The notes: generated by a model not told the origin, from the letters alone. Positions 27,101-35,495 are shown, counted from the first letter of the stretch. The stretch: DNA of 64,000 bases from Liolophura sinensis (GCF_032854445.1 NC_088304.1:23793513-23857512); one strand, 5' to 3'. A program made the numbers and translations.

Positions 27101-30100
27101 GCTGCAGAGTTTGGTGTCAGGTCTGGTGTCCTCTTTAGTCTTGACCTGTCAGGTTTTCAGTATATATAAGCAACATCTGCATGAATGACAAAGCTATAAT
27201 TACAGTTTTAAAAAGAGACTTACCACATTTGACCCTTTGCTAAATCTGGTGGCGTTTTGTTGTCAGGGTTTGACTTGGTGGACGTGGGCAAAGACGAGGT
27301 CACCTTGAGAATGGGCAAACAGGCTAACCGACGACACCTCCAGTTTGCCCTTCAGTCACTGGTGGCTGTGTTTGGTGAGTTCTAAAACAGCTGGCCAGTT
27401 AACACAACTAAAACGGGCAAGAACTTACTCATTTGTACACTTGTACAAACTCAGATGGGTATTACTGTAATTCATCAATTTTTTCGCATGTTTGCAAGAT
27501 GTTTGTTCAAGTATATTCTGAATTAATTATAATATGTAGAATGATAAAATCTTACTTTTTTGAAGCCCTGATATTGACCAATCAAATTTAAAAAGGTGCA
27601 GACATCTCTCTTAAAAGTCGCCTTTTTATATTTGAAAACGTTGAGGGACATGTTATGGTCGAATATTCCAAGCTGGCTCGTCTAAATATATGCAGAAGAG
27701 TCTACAATTGGGGAGAGGGGGGATGCCAATGAGAACCTGAGTGCTTTGTCTGACCAGCCCTGTACTTTTATCTCCAGACACCCAAGAGGCTCCCCGCAGT
27801 TTGACGCTGGATAGCTCTAGCAGCCTGGAATCTCTCTCCTCCTCCCACAGTAGTTCCACATCCACCTCCACCTTCTCTAAGGGCAGCTCCCCGCCGCTCT
27901 CCCCGCGCACCCGCAAACGCTCCCTCTTCAACCCGGCTGAGATGGAGAAAGTGCGCAGCGTCCACAAGAACCATCTCCTTAATCAGGTTAGTGCGGTGTT
28001 CTAAGTTAATAGATTGGCCACAGTCTTCTGACCTTTGTTTCAGTTTGTAAGTCTATAATAACTGAATTAGCTTCCTTGAGGTCTCTCTCCTGCTATAATT
28101 CCCTCTGGTTGTCAGTTGGTTGTCAGTCTTTGGACATTCTGTCCTTTAGGGCAGTTCACTTAGTAACGGCGATGCGTATGGCTTTGTGTTTGATGGCACA
28201 GCTAGTGCAAATTTGGTATTGATGATCTTCTTATTAGTGATGTACTATATTTTCAACTGAACCCTGGGATATTTTGTGATTTGTGAAATGTAAGGATTGA
28301 TGTTAACTTGTCATTGAAGTTGTTACCGGAACAAAATAATTGCTAAGAGAAGAAAGACCCAAAAATGCTACCAAGGCTAGGTCAGCAACAGGTTATTTAC
28401 TAAGTTTTTGTGTTTGGTTATTTGAAAAAAAAAAAAAACACTGTCCAAAAAAAATAAAACCTCAGTGGACAAGTGTGGACAAATGCTGGAATCTTTTTTT
28501 ATTCAGTGGATTTTTTTATTGTCTGAACTGTGTCATACGTCTGTTTTAGGGAGGTCTCATCGGTCGAGCTGGAGGCCTAAAAAACAAGAGCAATCAACCA
28601 AATCCCTCTCTGTATTTGTCCCATCAGAGTCGGATTCGATCGATGTACCGTGGGAACGCCATTGGCGCTGAAGAATTCTGCATGGACGATTCCAGTAGCC
28701 AAGGCTCCTCCCCTCTAAGTTTTCTAGGAGATCTCCACGAGCTGCCAGAAAACACAGAAATTTCCTACCAGACAAACAGTCGAAGAGAGACAGGAAATTC
28801 CTCAGTGTCTAATGGAGATCCTGTTGCCAGGAGCAACCGCTATAGCAGCTCCTCCCAGAGTGAGGCTGAAGACTCGGGTCAAAAGTCACAGCAGGAGGAG
28901 TTCCAATTTCGGCGGAATTCCCTTGGTTCTCAGAGCAGCAGCACTCTGACAAGCAAGAGTTCCCATGACAACCTAGCAGAAGAATCTCTTGCTCAGACTT
29001 TGACAAATCAGGATGTGTTTTATAACTTGGACAATCAGTCCACGGACTCGGGAAGCGTTCATATTCCTGCTGAGGTTGATACATCGCAGGAACTGGAGTC
29101 AAGGAATTCTGGGAGTTTAGCTTATGACCCGGAGCAGATTGCAAAAATGGTTCTAGCGGAGGTCGGGAGAGAAAAGCAGGCCGTAGAATCCATGCAGAAA
29201 GTGAATTTGATGAAGTCTCAGCAGACTAGTTTTATGCTACGCAGACAATATTCTGATACGTCCCCCAACGGGGATAGTCAGACCTCCCAAAAGGGAGATA
29301 ATAAAGTGCAGACCGCTGAGAAGATGTCAGCATTTAAGACTGTACCTGCCATGACAGGGCAGACCAGTTCTAGTCATGCCCCATTGTGTCACACTTCACC
29401 ATCAGGACTACCTCGCTCCCCCCAGCCTGGCTTTCACGCACGACAAGACAGTGGGCAGGGGAGAAGTTGTACCACCTCCGGCTCTGAATCAGACCGCGAA
29501 CCAGAATCTCATGGCGCTAATCCCGCATTCACATCTTTACCACCAACGGGTCAGTGCAACAACAACAACACTTCCAGGAAGGTTCCTCCTCCAGTCCCAA
29601 GCAAACCTCTTCCCAGGAACCTTCTTCCACCGGAACCTCACCGGAACTCTGCCCAATCTGGAGGTGACCCCAAGAGAAAGGTGTACGACACGAGCGTAGA
29701 CAGCACAGACAGTGGTATCGTGGATGACAAAGCGCCCAACCACTCTACTGTAAGCCATGTGGACCGTGGTGGGAAACCTAGCTTACCTCCACCTCCACAA
29801 TCCCGCGCTCCTCCTAAGTCTGTCCCGTACCAGCTGCCCCTTAGAGACCCGCCCCCACCTCGTGTTGGCAGGGGAGGTAAGCCCTTCCCTCATCACCTCT
29901 CTCCTCAGCTCCGTCCCGAGAGTTCCGCCAGCACCAGTAGCCAGTGTTCTACAACTTCCTCCTCCTCCGTACAGACTGTGATCTATAGACCCCCAGACAG
30001 GAACAGTAGGGCGTCCTTACCTCCTCCACCCCCTGCCCCAGGACCGGCAAGCAGCGCACAGACCAAGCTAAATGCCTCAAGGGTTAGGTTCTATGCTGAT

Positions 30101-30853
30101 GCTGGGTACACATCCAGTGATGCAGAAGGATCTGTGTCTTACAGAGAGGCGAGCGCGCGCCGACAACCACAGAACAATCGGCGCAGCATGGGAAGTGTTG
30201 ACTCATCCGACGCAGAGTCAGTGGACAGTTACTCTGGTAGATGGCCCAGCCACAGGCAACAACAACAACGTCGCTATTCATATCACCCAGATGAGCACAA
30301 GCCCTCGCCCACAGACCAGTGGTCTGTGAGTCAGGACGGAAGAGCAATGTATCACTTTCCGGCCGGCAGACAAAACAACTCTTACCCAGACCTTACCACT
30401 GGTCCACCCCCTTACACTCCTCCTCAGCCCTACTCTGCTCAGAATACTACTGCAAGGCCCCATTCAGGGGAAGCCCCAAGGACTTACAACCAGGGGCCTT
30501 ACAGGCAGGCTCCTGAGTCTGACCAAAATCAAAGTGTGTACAGAGAGAAGCTTGGTTCCAGGCATGACCCTCATTTCTACAGACAAACTGAGCAGGCACC
30601 CAGGGGAACATACACGTCCCACTCTTATGATCAGCCCCAGGGACAGAACACCTCTTACAATGGTCAAGTTGACCAATCAAAAGCCTGGAGGCAGGATGTT
30701 CCGCCCCCAATGTACTGGTCAGACATTCGCTCAGAAAAAACTGACCACAGAACTGGCCAACCAAGGGAGGGCATCCAGCTACAGACGATTTACACCGAGC
30801 GAGCTCGTAAAGCTCTCCCCAAGGGGGCGGTCCTTCAGTCGTCAAAGTGCTAG
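6834..30853 (+). CDS. TTC28: TTC28-type TPR/CHAT protein, 3' 14 exons (partial)
   Basis: Exons join at 6834-6981, 8734-9006, 17554-19860, 20086-20226, 20630-20907, 21475-21727, 22768-22939, 23409-24729, 25411-25642, 25989-26065, 26641-26749, 27267-27374, 27778-27986 and 28550-30853. All have AG/GT borders and consistent phases, giving 2643 residues and a stop. From memory of the family, the match to vertebrate TTC28 runs from its first TPRs to its last residues (both end in SSKC). Residues 1-1050 are about 23 TPRs of 40 residues with the LGN/Y pattern. A CHAT (caspase-like) domain spans about 1050-1640, followed by a conserved post-CHAT region to about 1806 and a disordered Ser/Pro-rich tail. 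TTC28 is a large cytoplasmic scaffold reported to act at the spindle midzone and in cytokinesis. The CHAT histidine (HFATH) is present, but the usual cysteine position reads LVVLSSGYTD, so it is probably not a protease. The N-terminal exon(s) are outside the window. Confidence 0.95.
7830..8500 (+). repeat. 122 bp tandem array derived from the acceptor border of the next TTC28 exon
   Basis: Units start with GCCAAGCTG at 7951, 8076, 8198, 8320 and 8441 (spacing 125, 122, 122, 121), with a partial first copy from about 7838. Each contains a near copy of the first ~58 bases of the real exon at 8734, including GCTGGAGAAGGTGAAGCTGG (exon: GCTGGAGAAGATGAAGCTGG) and GACAAGAGCCCC. The acceptor AG is kept, but the copies read TTTTGTAAG where the real site reads TTTTTCAG. 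Two older, more diverged copies lie between the array and the exon, near 8550 and 8672. Confidence 0.9.
8550..8584 (+). other. pseudo-exon copy of TTC28 exon 2 start
   Basis: TTTTCGTCAG precedes CCAAACTGGAGCAAGTGTTC, a diverged copy of the exon 8734 start. It is followed 35 bases after the acceptor by CAG/GTAGAG, so the copy has both a plausible acceptor and a donor-like end. Inclusion would shift the frame (35 nt). No evidence of use is visible. Confidence 0.4.
8734..9006 (+). CDS. TTC28: TTC28 exon 2 of 14 in window
   Basis: Acceptor TTTTTCAG, donor GTAGGT, phases 1 to 1. It encodes 91 residues including EKMKLDKSPFVVISVIGQEL and KLRGSVFSALSSAHWGLGN, near-identical to the vertebrate TTC28 segment between its first and second TPR blocks. 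This is the genuine exon whose first bases are multiplied in the upstream array. Confidence 0.95.
9143..9420 (+). mobile_element. tRNA-derived SINE, family 2
   Basis: The head GATAGCACAGTTGGTAAAGC resembles a tRNA A-box. The body CGTATCAGTATAATGGCTCG and the tail CGTCGTTATATGACTGATAA with GACGTTAAATCC are shared with the copies at 59283 and 59897. It lacks about 70 internal bases present in the 59897 copy. Confidence 0.8.
10410..10505 (+). mobile_element. SINE family 1, 3' fragment
   Basis: A diverged copy of the family 1 tail: GGTTTTCCCCCTGGGTC, then TATAAGTAAAATGTACTTGA and CTCCAATCAAAGAAATAAA. Confidence 0.6.
11385..11830. repeat. 31 bp minisatellite with a 93 bp higher-order unit
   Basis: The base unit is about 31 bp around GAAACTTGAGGCCAAAT. 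Three variant units form a trimer: TAGTCATGGGCGAAACTTGA recurs (with small changes) at 11385, 11478, 11571 and 11664, exactly 93 bp apart. After about 11700 the order breaks down into single variant units. Confidence 0.9.
12138..12197. repeat. TA dinucleotide microsatellite
   Basis: About 30 uninterrupted TA units in a TTC28 intron. Confidence 0.97.
15540..15775. repeat. 24 bp minisatellite
   Basis: The repeated unit is CTTACCTGTCATTAACTCAT plus TACA, interleaved with longer variants that contain ACACAGAGCCTGTTAAGTG. On the - strand every unit reads ACAGGTAAGTG, a perfect donor-like word, but no exon is known on that strand here. Confidence 0.85.
16095..16276 (+). mobile_element. SINE family 1, 3' two thirds
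   Basis: Runs from GGCTGTACGTGGGAAGGTCT through GGGTTTCCCCGAGG and CATAATGCTGGCCGTCATCG to ATTCTTGAGTACGGCG, then AAAACACCAATC and (AAAT)n. The tRNA head is missing, as expected from 5' truncation. Confidence 0.85.
17010..17200. repeat. about 31 bp minisatellite, six units
   Basis: Repeats of ATAAAATCTCAGTGTTAACT followed by TATGGACATAA, with some deletions. It ends about 350 bp upstream of the large TPR exon and does not include its acceptor. Confidence 0.85.
17554..19860 (+). CDS. TTC28: TTC28 exon 3 of 14: single large TPR exon
   Basis: Acceptor TGTTCCCAG, donor GTAAGT, phases 1 to 1. 2307 nt encode 769 residues with about 19 TPR units of 40 residues, each with a LGN/LGxxY core and an alternating acidic/basic second helix. 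Repeats such as ALSSLGHVYTAIGDYPNALA and RGLGNGHRAMGNLQQALVCF match vertebrate TTC28 residue for residue over long stretches, so repeat order has been conserved. No intron interrupts the repeats. Confidence 0.97.
20086..20226 (+). CDS. TTC28: TTC28 exon 4 of 14
   Basis: Acceptor GACATTACAG, donor GTAAGT, phases 1 to 1. It encodes one TPR unit including AYGNLGLSHESLGNYEQAI and QEQHLSLAAQMSD. Confidence 0.95.
20549..20578. repeat. perfect 13 bp inverted repeat, 4 bp loop
   Basis: TTAATGATAAGTG, loop ACAA, then CACTTATCATTAA. It lies in the TTC28 intron about 50 bases upstream of the exon 20630 acceptor. Confidence 0.85.
20630..20907 (+). CDS. TTC28: TTC28 exon 5 of 14: last TPRs
   Basis: Acceptor ACATTTCAG, donor GTGAGC, phases 1 to 0. 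It encodes the final TPR units, including QIAEQLGRREDEAKIRHRLG and DYKLSLFDLQTASYQALQ, strongly conserved with vertebrate TTC28. Confidence 0.95.
20908..21474 (+). other. TTC28 intron, nothing recognised
   Basis: AT-rich intron between the last TPR exon and the first CHAT exon. No repeat or reading frame of note. Confidence 0.7.
21475..21727 (+). CDS. TTC28: TTC28 exon 6 of 14: start of CHAT region
   Basis: Acceptor TTGTTCCACAG, donor GTGAGA, phases 0 to 1. It encodes RVLVSLGRHDEALLVAERG and AFVDLLMERQ, the typical TPR-to-CHAT linker (ERG.R.F..LL) of CHAT proteins, and then FSVAMGYLYSWLITPSEG, a first CHAT strand. Confidence 0.95.
21836..22070. mobile_element. MITE family 3, complete copy
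   Basis: Bounded by an inverted pair: left CTGGGCCTAGTTGTTTAAA, right TTTCAAACAACTGGGATCT. The interior is AT-rich and contains ATACCAG words shared with the other copies. It sits in a TTC28 intron. Confidence 0.55.
22393..22558 (+). mobile_element. SINE family 1, 3' two thirds
   Basis: Contains GTGGGAAGGTCTGCCAGCAA, ATAATGCTGGCCATAGTCG, ATATTCTTGAGTAGGGC, AACACCAATCAAATAAATAA. 5' truncated. It lies in the intron before the exon at 22768. Confidence 0.85.
22768..22939 (+). CDS. TTC28: TTC28 exon 7 of 14
   Basis: Acceptor CACTCTCCAG, donor GTGAGT, phases 1 to 2. It encodes a CHAT-region segment starting GIVKFHQ and containing DHFIGHTRESLGVESHLN, matching the vertebrate IVKFHE and REALGVESHYS segments. 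Confidence 0.93.
22940..23408 (+). other. TTC28 intron, nothing recognised
   Basis: Ordinary intron with one G-rich run near 23118-23140. Confidence 0.7.
23409..24729 (+). CDS. TTC28: TTC28 exon 8 of 14: CHAT domain core
   Basis: Acceptor CTGTTTCCAG, donor GTGAGT, phases 2 to 0, 440 residues. It starts with the conserved SETESEADD segment. The CHAT core follows: ALYDLLIQPM, LVLVLQGDLFLIPFPVLRG, VVHFATHISWRLSAVVLTPS (His motif), KLVVLSSGYTDERAGRINAD where active CHAT proteases have a cysteine, GVVGLTRALLSAGAQCVLYS and LWPVPD, ending with FSHPSNWGGWVLVG. The missing cysteine is shared with vertebrate TTC28 as I recall it, so loss of catalysis looks ancestral. Confidence 0.96.
24965..25110 (+). 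mobile_element. SINE family 1, 3' part
   Basis: Contains GGTCTGCCAGCGACCTGCAG, GGGTTTCCCCCGGGCTCTGC, ATAATGCTGGCCGCCATCAT, ATATTCTTGAGTACGACG and the AAAT tail. It lies in the intron between exons 8 and 9. The rest of this intron (25110-25410) shows nothing except a short AAAT run near 25375. Confidence 0.85.
25411..25642 (+). CDS. TTC28: TTC28 exon 9 of 14
   Basis: Acceptor CGTTTTCAG, donor GTAAGT, phases 0 to 1. It encodes MYTTYQSIENKVGRMNGWKD and AVFFPHTDPGDRLTQASASL, a post-CHAT region that is highly conserved in TTC28. Confidence 0.95.
25989..26065 (+). CDS. TTC28: TTC28 exon 10 of 14
   Basis: Acceptor TTATTTCAG, donor GTGAGA, phases 1 to 0. 77 nt encoding GLPANGLQALSKFL and the following helix; the vertebrate counterpart starts GLPNPALQAL. 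Confidence 0.9.
26248..26396 (+). mobile_element. MITE family 1, right end lost at a SINE
   Basis: Starts ACTGTAATTCTTCAACCTTT and continues with CTGATAAAATTATAG and GAAGCCCTGAAATTGGC. It is cut at about 26396, where a family 1 SINE begins. No right half is seen beyond the SINE. Confidence 0.7.
26396..26540 (+). mobile_element. SINE family 1, 3' part
   Basis: GGCTGTGCATGGCAAGGTCT, GGGTTTCCCCCAGGCTCTGC, AGTAATGCTGACCGC, then a shortened tail TATTCCAATCAAATAAATG. It abuts the truncated MITE on its left. Confidence 0.8.
26641..26749 (+). CDS. TTC28: TTC28 exon 11 of 14
   Basis: Acceptor CCCCTTCAG, donor GTAAGT, phases 0 to 1. It encodes VPINVKLWQVEGVHEFLASL, matching the vertebrate IQVSISVQLWRLPGCHEFL region. 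Confidence 0.94.
26750..27266 (+). other. TTC28 intron, nothing recognised
   Basis: Ordinary intron. Reading frames running out of exon 11 are chance extensions. Confidence 0.7.
27267..27374 (+). CDS. TTC28: TTC28 exon 12 of 14
   Basis: Acceptor TTGTTGTCAG, donor GTGAGT, phases 1 to 1. It encodes GFDLVDVGKDEVTLRMGKQA and HLQFALQSLVAVF, matching vertebrate GFDLCEVGQEEVILKTGKQA. Confidence 0.95.
27470..27646 (+). mobile_element. MITE family 1
   Basis: Left end ACTGTAATTCATCAATTTTT, TTCGCATGTTTGCAAGATG, middle TGAAGCCCTGATATTGACC, right end TTTGAAAACGTTGAGG. It lies in the TTC28 intron between exons 12 and 13. Confidence 0.7.
27778..27986 (+). CDS. TTC28: TTC28 exon 13 of 14
   Basis: Acceptor TTTATCTCCAG, donor GTTAGT, phases 1 to 0. 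It encodes SLTLDSSSSLESLSSSHS (vertebrate: LSLDSSSSLESLASAQS), a poly-Ser/Thr stretch and a basic RTRKRSLFNPAE segment. Disordered and probably phosphorylated. Confidence 0.94.
27987..28549 (+). other. TTC28 last intron, nothing recognised
   Basis: Ordinary intron with A-runs near 28425 and 28450. Confidence 0.7.
28550..30853 (+). CDS. TTC28: TTC28 exon 14 of 14: disordered C-terminal tail and stop
   Basis: Acceptor GTCTGTTTTAG, phase 0, 767 codons plus TAG at 30851-30853. The tail is Ser-, Gln- and Pro-rich. A short conserved helix, DPEQIAKMVLAEVGREKQAV, aligns with vertebrate DPQELAQKILEETQSHLIAV. Proline clusters such as KVPPPVPSKPLPRNLLPPEP and SLPPPPPAPGP look like SH3/WW ligands. The protein ends in SSKC, as vertebrate TTC28 does, which supports this stop as the natural end. 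The tail is much longer in this lineage than the equivalent vertebrate region. Confidence 0.95.
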   Translation, partial: GGLIGRAGGLKNKSNQPNPSLYLSHQSRIRSMYRGNAIGAEEFCMDDSSSQGSSPLSFLGDLHELPENTEISYQTNSRRETGNSSVSNGDPVARSNRYSSSSQSEAEDSGQKSQQEEFQFRRNSLGSQSSSTLTSKSSHDNLAEESLAQTLTNQDVFYNLDNQSTDSGSVHIPAEVDTSQELESRNSGSLAYDPEQIAKMVLAEVGREKQAVESMQKVNLMKSQQTSFMLRRQYSDTSPNGDSQTSQKGDNKVQTAEKMSAFKTVPAMTGQTSSSHAPLCHTSPSGLPRSPQPGFHARQDSGQGRSCTTSGSESDREPESHGANPAFTSLPPTGQCNNNNTSRKVPPPVPSKPLPRNLLPPEPHRNSAQSGGDPKRKVYDTSVDSTDSGIVDDKAPNHSTVSHVDRGGKPSLPPPPQSRAPPKSVPYQLPLRDPPPPRVGRGGKPFPHHLSPQLRPESSASTSSQCSTTSSSSVQTVIYRPPDRNSRASLPPPPPAPGPASSAQTKLNASRVRFYADAGYTSSDAEGSVSYREASARRQPQNNRRSMGSVDSSDAESVDSYSGRWPSHRQQQQRRYSYHPDEHKPSPTDQWSVSQDGRAMYHFPAGRQNNSYPDLTTGPPPYTPPQPYSAQNTTARPHSGEAPRTYNQGPYRQAPESDQNQSVYREKLGSRHDPHFYRQTEQAPRGTYTSHSYDQPQGQNTSYNGQVDQSKAWRQDVPPPMYWSDIRSEKTDHRTGQPREGIQLQTIYTERARKALPKGAVLQSSKC

Positions 30854-31452
30854 CCAAGGCTGATCATGTAGCTCCACCCACTGACAGCTTTCATCCAATG
30901 AGATTTGGTGCTACAATTTGACGTTCCATCCTGTCATCAAGTTGCTTTAAAAGTGCATCACTGCTGCAGAGTCACGAAAATGGGAAAAAGAACATATTTT
31001 TGATGGTTTTATGATTTTTTTTTTATTGTAAACAAACTGACAAGCCGTATGTACAAATGACTTCCTGAGAAGAATGCCATTCATGTGAAATTTACAAAAT
31101 ATACCCATTGGGACTATGCACAAACCTATTTAACATTTCATTGATACATGTAGATGTGCTGTTTTGCTAGGATAGTATGTGTTACTTATTCCCTGGGAGA
31201 TCCCATTACTGAATTGCTAACAAGACTGTGATGTGGAGTTTTTGGTACCTTGTCACATCTTGTAAATCCGATAAGGCTTGGTTGATATGTTATACACTTC
31301 TGAATGGCTGTTTGTTCGTTCCCATGGCAACCAGCACACTTACCCCAACAAAAATTATACAAACAGCTATACATGTATATGATACAGAATAACTGATACT
31401 ACTTTACTAGTATACCATGTTCATAGCAAAGCTTTATATCGGAACGCAGTAA

Positions 31453-31458
31453 AATAAA
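31453..31458 (+). terminator. candidate polyadenylation signal
   Basis: AATAAA about 600 bases after the TTC28 stop. Confidence 0.3.
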
Positions 31459-31697
31459 AATGATTTATAGATGTATGTATATATATATATATATATATGG
31501 TTATATAGATATATAAATATACTAATTCTGTATTTGTTAAGTTTAAATTTTGTAATGTGAAGTTACAGCGTTTGTGACCTTCAAACTGTTTAAATCATGG
31601 TATCATTTTATACAGCTTAGCTGGTTCATTGGCACTGTAAACATGGCCTGTGTCAATGTCAATGAAAAGTCAATTATGTCACGTCTCAATCTATAAC

Positions 31698-31703
31698 AAT
31701 AAA
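31698..31703 (+). terminator. candidate polyadenylation signal
   Basis: AATAAA about 845 bases after the TTC28 stop, followed by TG-rich sequence (TTAGTCTGTGCCTTGACATTG), which fits a downstream element better than the signal at 31453. Confidence 0.4.
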
Positions 31704-31847
31704 ATCATCCATTAGTCTGTGCCTTGACATTGTATTGCATTGATACAAAGTATTCACTTAACAATTTGTGTAAAGGTACATTTTGTATACTTATTAAATA
31801 ATATAATGTGTAAATGAGATTTAATGATCAAGGCTGTAAGCATGAAT

Positions 31848-32060
31848 GTCATTCTGTGGTGTGTCAAAGTGCAAGGGTCATTCTGTGGTGTGTCAAAGTG
31901 CAAGGGTCATTCTGTGGTATGTCATAGTGCAACGGTCATTCTGTGGGGTGTCAAAGTACAAGGGTCATTCTGCCATATGTCAAAGTGTAAAGGTCATTCT
32001 GCGGGGTGTCAAAATGAAAGAACAATTGTGTAATAGCGAAAGTGCAAGGCTCATTCTGTT
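31848..32060. repeat. 29 bp minisatellite, about seven units
   Basis: The unit is GTCATTCTGTGGTGTGTCAA plus AGTGCAAGG. It lies downstream of TTC28. A reading frame passing through it is a by-product of the repeat. Confidence 0.9.
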
Positions 32061-32069
32061 GTGTGTCGA

Positions 32070-33728
32070 AGATTCCTGGGAATGATTTTTGTCCATTTAG
32101 TGTTGCCATGGTGTTTGCAGATTTGTGTGTGTGTGTGTGTGGTTGTAGAGGATTTGTTCAAAATATATTAATCAACACATCTAATAGTCTTTCCCATTTC
32201 CAATTGTATCAAAGTCCTGTTCACGAGATACTTGTGTACATTTACATTTAGTCCATTTTAATAGACATTCCATGAAGTTTTATCACACAAATGACTGTCT
32301 CGCTGCTTTGTCGAATTGTGTGTTGTTCTATTTATTTATAAATTTTATTCCTTGGCTTTCGAAAGCTTTTATTGCTGGTTTTCATTTTTTTTTTTGTTTT
32401 ATCCATGTACATAACCTGCGAATCTCAAACTAATATGCAACATTCCAGATAACTTCTAATCACTTTATCATTAGTTATTATAATTTTGGTTTAACTTTTC
32501 CACTTATTTGTTGATCTGTGTTAAGCCATATCTTGTTAGCAGCATACTTACTGTTCACCGATTCTTGTACTAACGCCATTCATGGTTATACTGAAGGATA
32601 ATCATCAAATACTTACTTTGACTTATTTTTTAAGAGAGCAATGTGTCTGTATTTTGTGACGTGTTTATGCAGACCATACAGCTGGAACTTGTTTGCCAGG
32701 TTCTCCATTTAAACATACTAGTCCTCAGTAATAGTACCCTCAGTTGGAAATAGCATCTTGTAATGCTCTTATGTTACTCAATATGAAACTATTTTAGACT
32801 AATTTAAACAGATATGTTGTATAACATGCTTTTACCAGGGAAAAATGGCGAATCTCTTTTCATCAGATGTTCAAAATCTGACAACCTGGTGTTGGACATC
32901 AAAGGAGGGATGAAAAAATCGGTCCATATGAAGCAAATTTAGTTATGAACAAAAATTCTGGGACAGCTTGAAAAGGGAGGCAAATCTGTACACAGATAAA
33001 TTATCTCCCCTTATTGCACAGTCCCGCCCAAATACCATGCTGCGGCATCATGCTTATGTGTAGATATAAAAGTTGATCCCAGTGCAGTGGTTTTGTATCC
33101 AGCAATGTATCAACCATTACAATACTGTCTCCAAGGCGAAAATTTCATTACAGCAATAATAATTGTACTGATATTTATCTTTGGGCCGATATTGTTGAAT
33201 TACACAATAAATAGCCAAATTTGTTTAACTATGATCTCGTGTTTTTCAATATGCCTAAGCATGTGCAGGCTTTAGTTTTCGATCTTCACGGGCCAGTTGT
33301 TCAAAGGTATAATATTTAATTCTTAATACCATGCAGTATCATACTAATACAAAGTAAATGGCACTATACTGTGGACTTTTAGTGAAAGAAAGCTAAAATA
33401 TGAGGTGGGGTTCTTCAGATAAGCAACTGAAAACTGCGTAAAATTACTTGCATTTATTTTATTGGATTTTTTTTTTTTTTAGAGGAGTGTTGAAAGGCAT
33501 TCAAATATTTAATTCCTATGGTGGGCTTTACGAGCCATACTGACAGTATCTTGGAACTCTGACGTCACATTTTTTCACGATGTTGACCAGAATGAACGAA
33601 TTTTTGGGAACATTATTTCATTAATATTTTACTCATGGGTAAAAAGAGTCATTCCAACATTCAGTGTGGTGATTAGAGTAGGGGAAAACTTCCTGTGACA
33701 TCACCGAGCTCCTAAACTCTGTTATCAG
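32070..33728. other. intergenic sequence, little recognised
   Basis: Holds a short GT run at about 32127 and, at about 33290, a left half of a MITE family 3 end (GGGCCAGTTGTTCAAAGG). Otherwise no feature. Confidence 0.6.
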
Positions 33729-34477
33729 CAGGGTTCGCACGCCTGACGGCCAAAAAAATTCAAGTACTTGAAAAAACAACATTCACAATTTCCGCTATCG
33801 CGTACAAACTGCTAAAAAATGACTTTTTTGGTCATTTCGTAAGCGTGGTGCAGACATCACAGATAATCAGGCAACCCATGATTGATTCTTATAAATTTTC
33901 CACATTCTGTCAGAATAAAAAGCGCAGCTTAAAATATTTCCGCACAATGCATGTGTTCGTAAACAGCGCTACTGTCAGTCACCATTAGTTCAGGGCGGAC
34001 GTGCCCATACTGGAGACCTCTAGGCTATACTTCGGAGGCACAATCGGCAGTATGCCCGATTGACGCTGCTGCCGTCCTTGGAACTACAGCCATTCATTGC
34101 TAAAACGACAGTTGCCTGGCATCTCTAATGCTTTTTTCACGCACCGATTCACTCTCAATGACTACAGCGTAAGTTCTTACCGCCAACCCCCAAAATGGCG
34201 ATCTTTGCGCCCTGTGGCGGAGAAAAGGAAGTCTGTAGTGGCGCAAAACTAGGACCGCGTACACGCCACTGGCGGCCGTTTTAGGTGCATGCCGGTTGCC
34301 AGTTGATGCACACATTCTTACCACCGAATAACTTTCTTCACGTGACACAAACAAAATCTATACTTGTTTCAAGGACCTTCACATAGAAATGATAAAATTC
34401 AAGCACTTTCCAGTCCCTGAATTACCAAAATAAAATTCAAGTAATTTCAAGGTTTTCAAGGACCCGTGCGAACCCTG
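33729..34477. mobile_element. non-autonomous DNA transposon, hAT-like
   Basis: Bounded by a perfect 13 bp inverted repeat: CAGGGTTCGCACG at the left and CGTGCGAACCCTG at the right. Subterminal AATTCAAGTACTTGAA and AAATTCAAGTAATTTCAAGG are related in inverted orientation. CAGGGTTC ends are typical of animal hAT elements. The interior (749 bp in total) has no transposase-like reading frame. A clean 8 bp target duplication was not evident. Confidence 0.75.
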
Positions 34478-34641
34478 TAGTAGCATAAAGCCTACGTTAG
34501 AATTCAAACGTTTGAACGCCTTTAATTCTCTTCGCAAAACGTATAAAAAGTATCTGAATGTATATTTATTCATAGTTTTAAGTGGTCTATAAAGTGATGC
34601 CTGCTTTTTAGAGGTCTTTTCCTTTAAAGTTAAAAAACCAG

Positions 34642-34907
34642 GGCCAAGTTGTTTATTTGTGCATTAGGACTTAAGCCCAGTATTAACTCTAGTGTAGATT
34701 TAGGGTGCTATAAGTTCAATGTTAGTACAAAGACTGGTATTAAGGACAAAGTAAAAAATTCTGAAAAAGAAAATCACTTCTTTTTTCCACAGTATGAACG
34801 GTCTTTAATCTGATATATAATTCATTGTAGTGTTTTCTTTGCCTGCAAGATTTAAGCCTGGCTTAACTTTTTACATGTAGGCCTAATACACATTTGAACA
34901 ACCGACC
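34642..34907. mobile_element. MITE family 3, complete copy
   Basis: Left CAGGGCCAAGTTGTTTATTT and right CATTTGAACAACCGACC form an imperfect inverted pair. The interior contains the ATTAAGG and TTAAGCC words of the family. Confidence 0.5.
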
Positions 34908-35495
34908 GTTGCTTTTGCACAACACTGCTTCGCCGGATCGGTGACATGAAGAGCATCAAATCTGTTTTTTAGCATGATGACACCAACATGTGTCCAATGG
35001 TTGCAGCTGTTATGAAGTTGTTGTTGGTATTTGAGAAGTCACAAGCACCTGTAAAAAAACGATTTAGTGTTATCGACTTGGAATTTGCTTGGAAGTTTTC
35101 AGTGCAGATTGTCTATATACTATAGTATGAATCAGGATTTTCAGCTTGTTTTTAAGGAAATCAGGATTTTCAAAGTACACATATTTATTCGTTGACCAAA
35201 ATGTTTAAAACTAAAAGGGCTGAACCGAATGAACTCCCTTGGGGATACTCTTCCGTCTACAATGTGGGTTTTTATGAGCAAGTGGTGGTTAGGTGGGACC
35301 TCCCAGAAAATGGCTAATGACAAGTTTCCGAGTCAAAGCGACACAAGCTAGTTGAAAACATAGCTTTAAGGCAGATTTAAATGTTGTAAACTTATTTGGA
35401 AAGCCAGGATAATTAAATGTTATGTATTTTTAAAACCTATTTGGAATCCTGGCCCTTATTAAATACATTCAAGACAGCTTCTGAAAAACCCTGTC

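Larger units (their letters stand above)
30854..31840 (+). other. TTC28 3' untranslated region (probable)
   Basis: AT-rich sequence after the stop, with a short TA run at about 31478-31498 and two candidate polyadenylation signals. Where the transcript ends cannot be read from sequence alone. Confidence 0.5.

Noticed and set aside
28809-30857. Several frames of 70-136 codons on the - strand and in other + frames
   Set aside because: All lie in the shadow of the large TTC28 last exon, whose frame has the family match.
33087-33275. A hydrophobic 62-codon frame between the genes
   Set aside because: Short, AT-driven hydrophobicity, no homologue recognised and no gene context.
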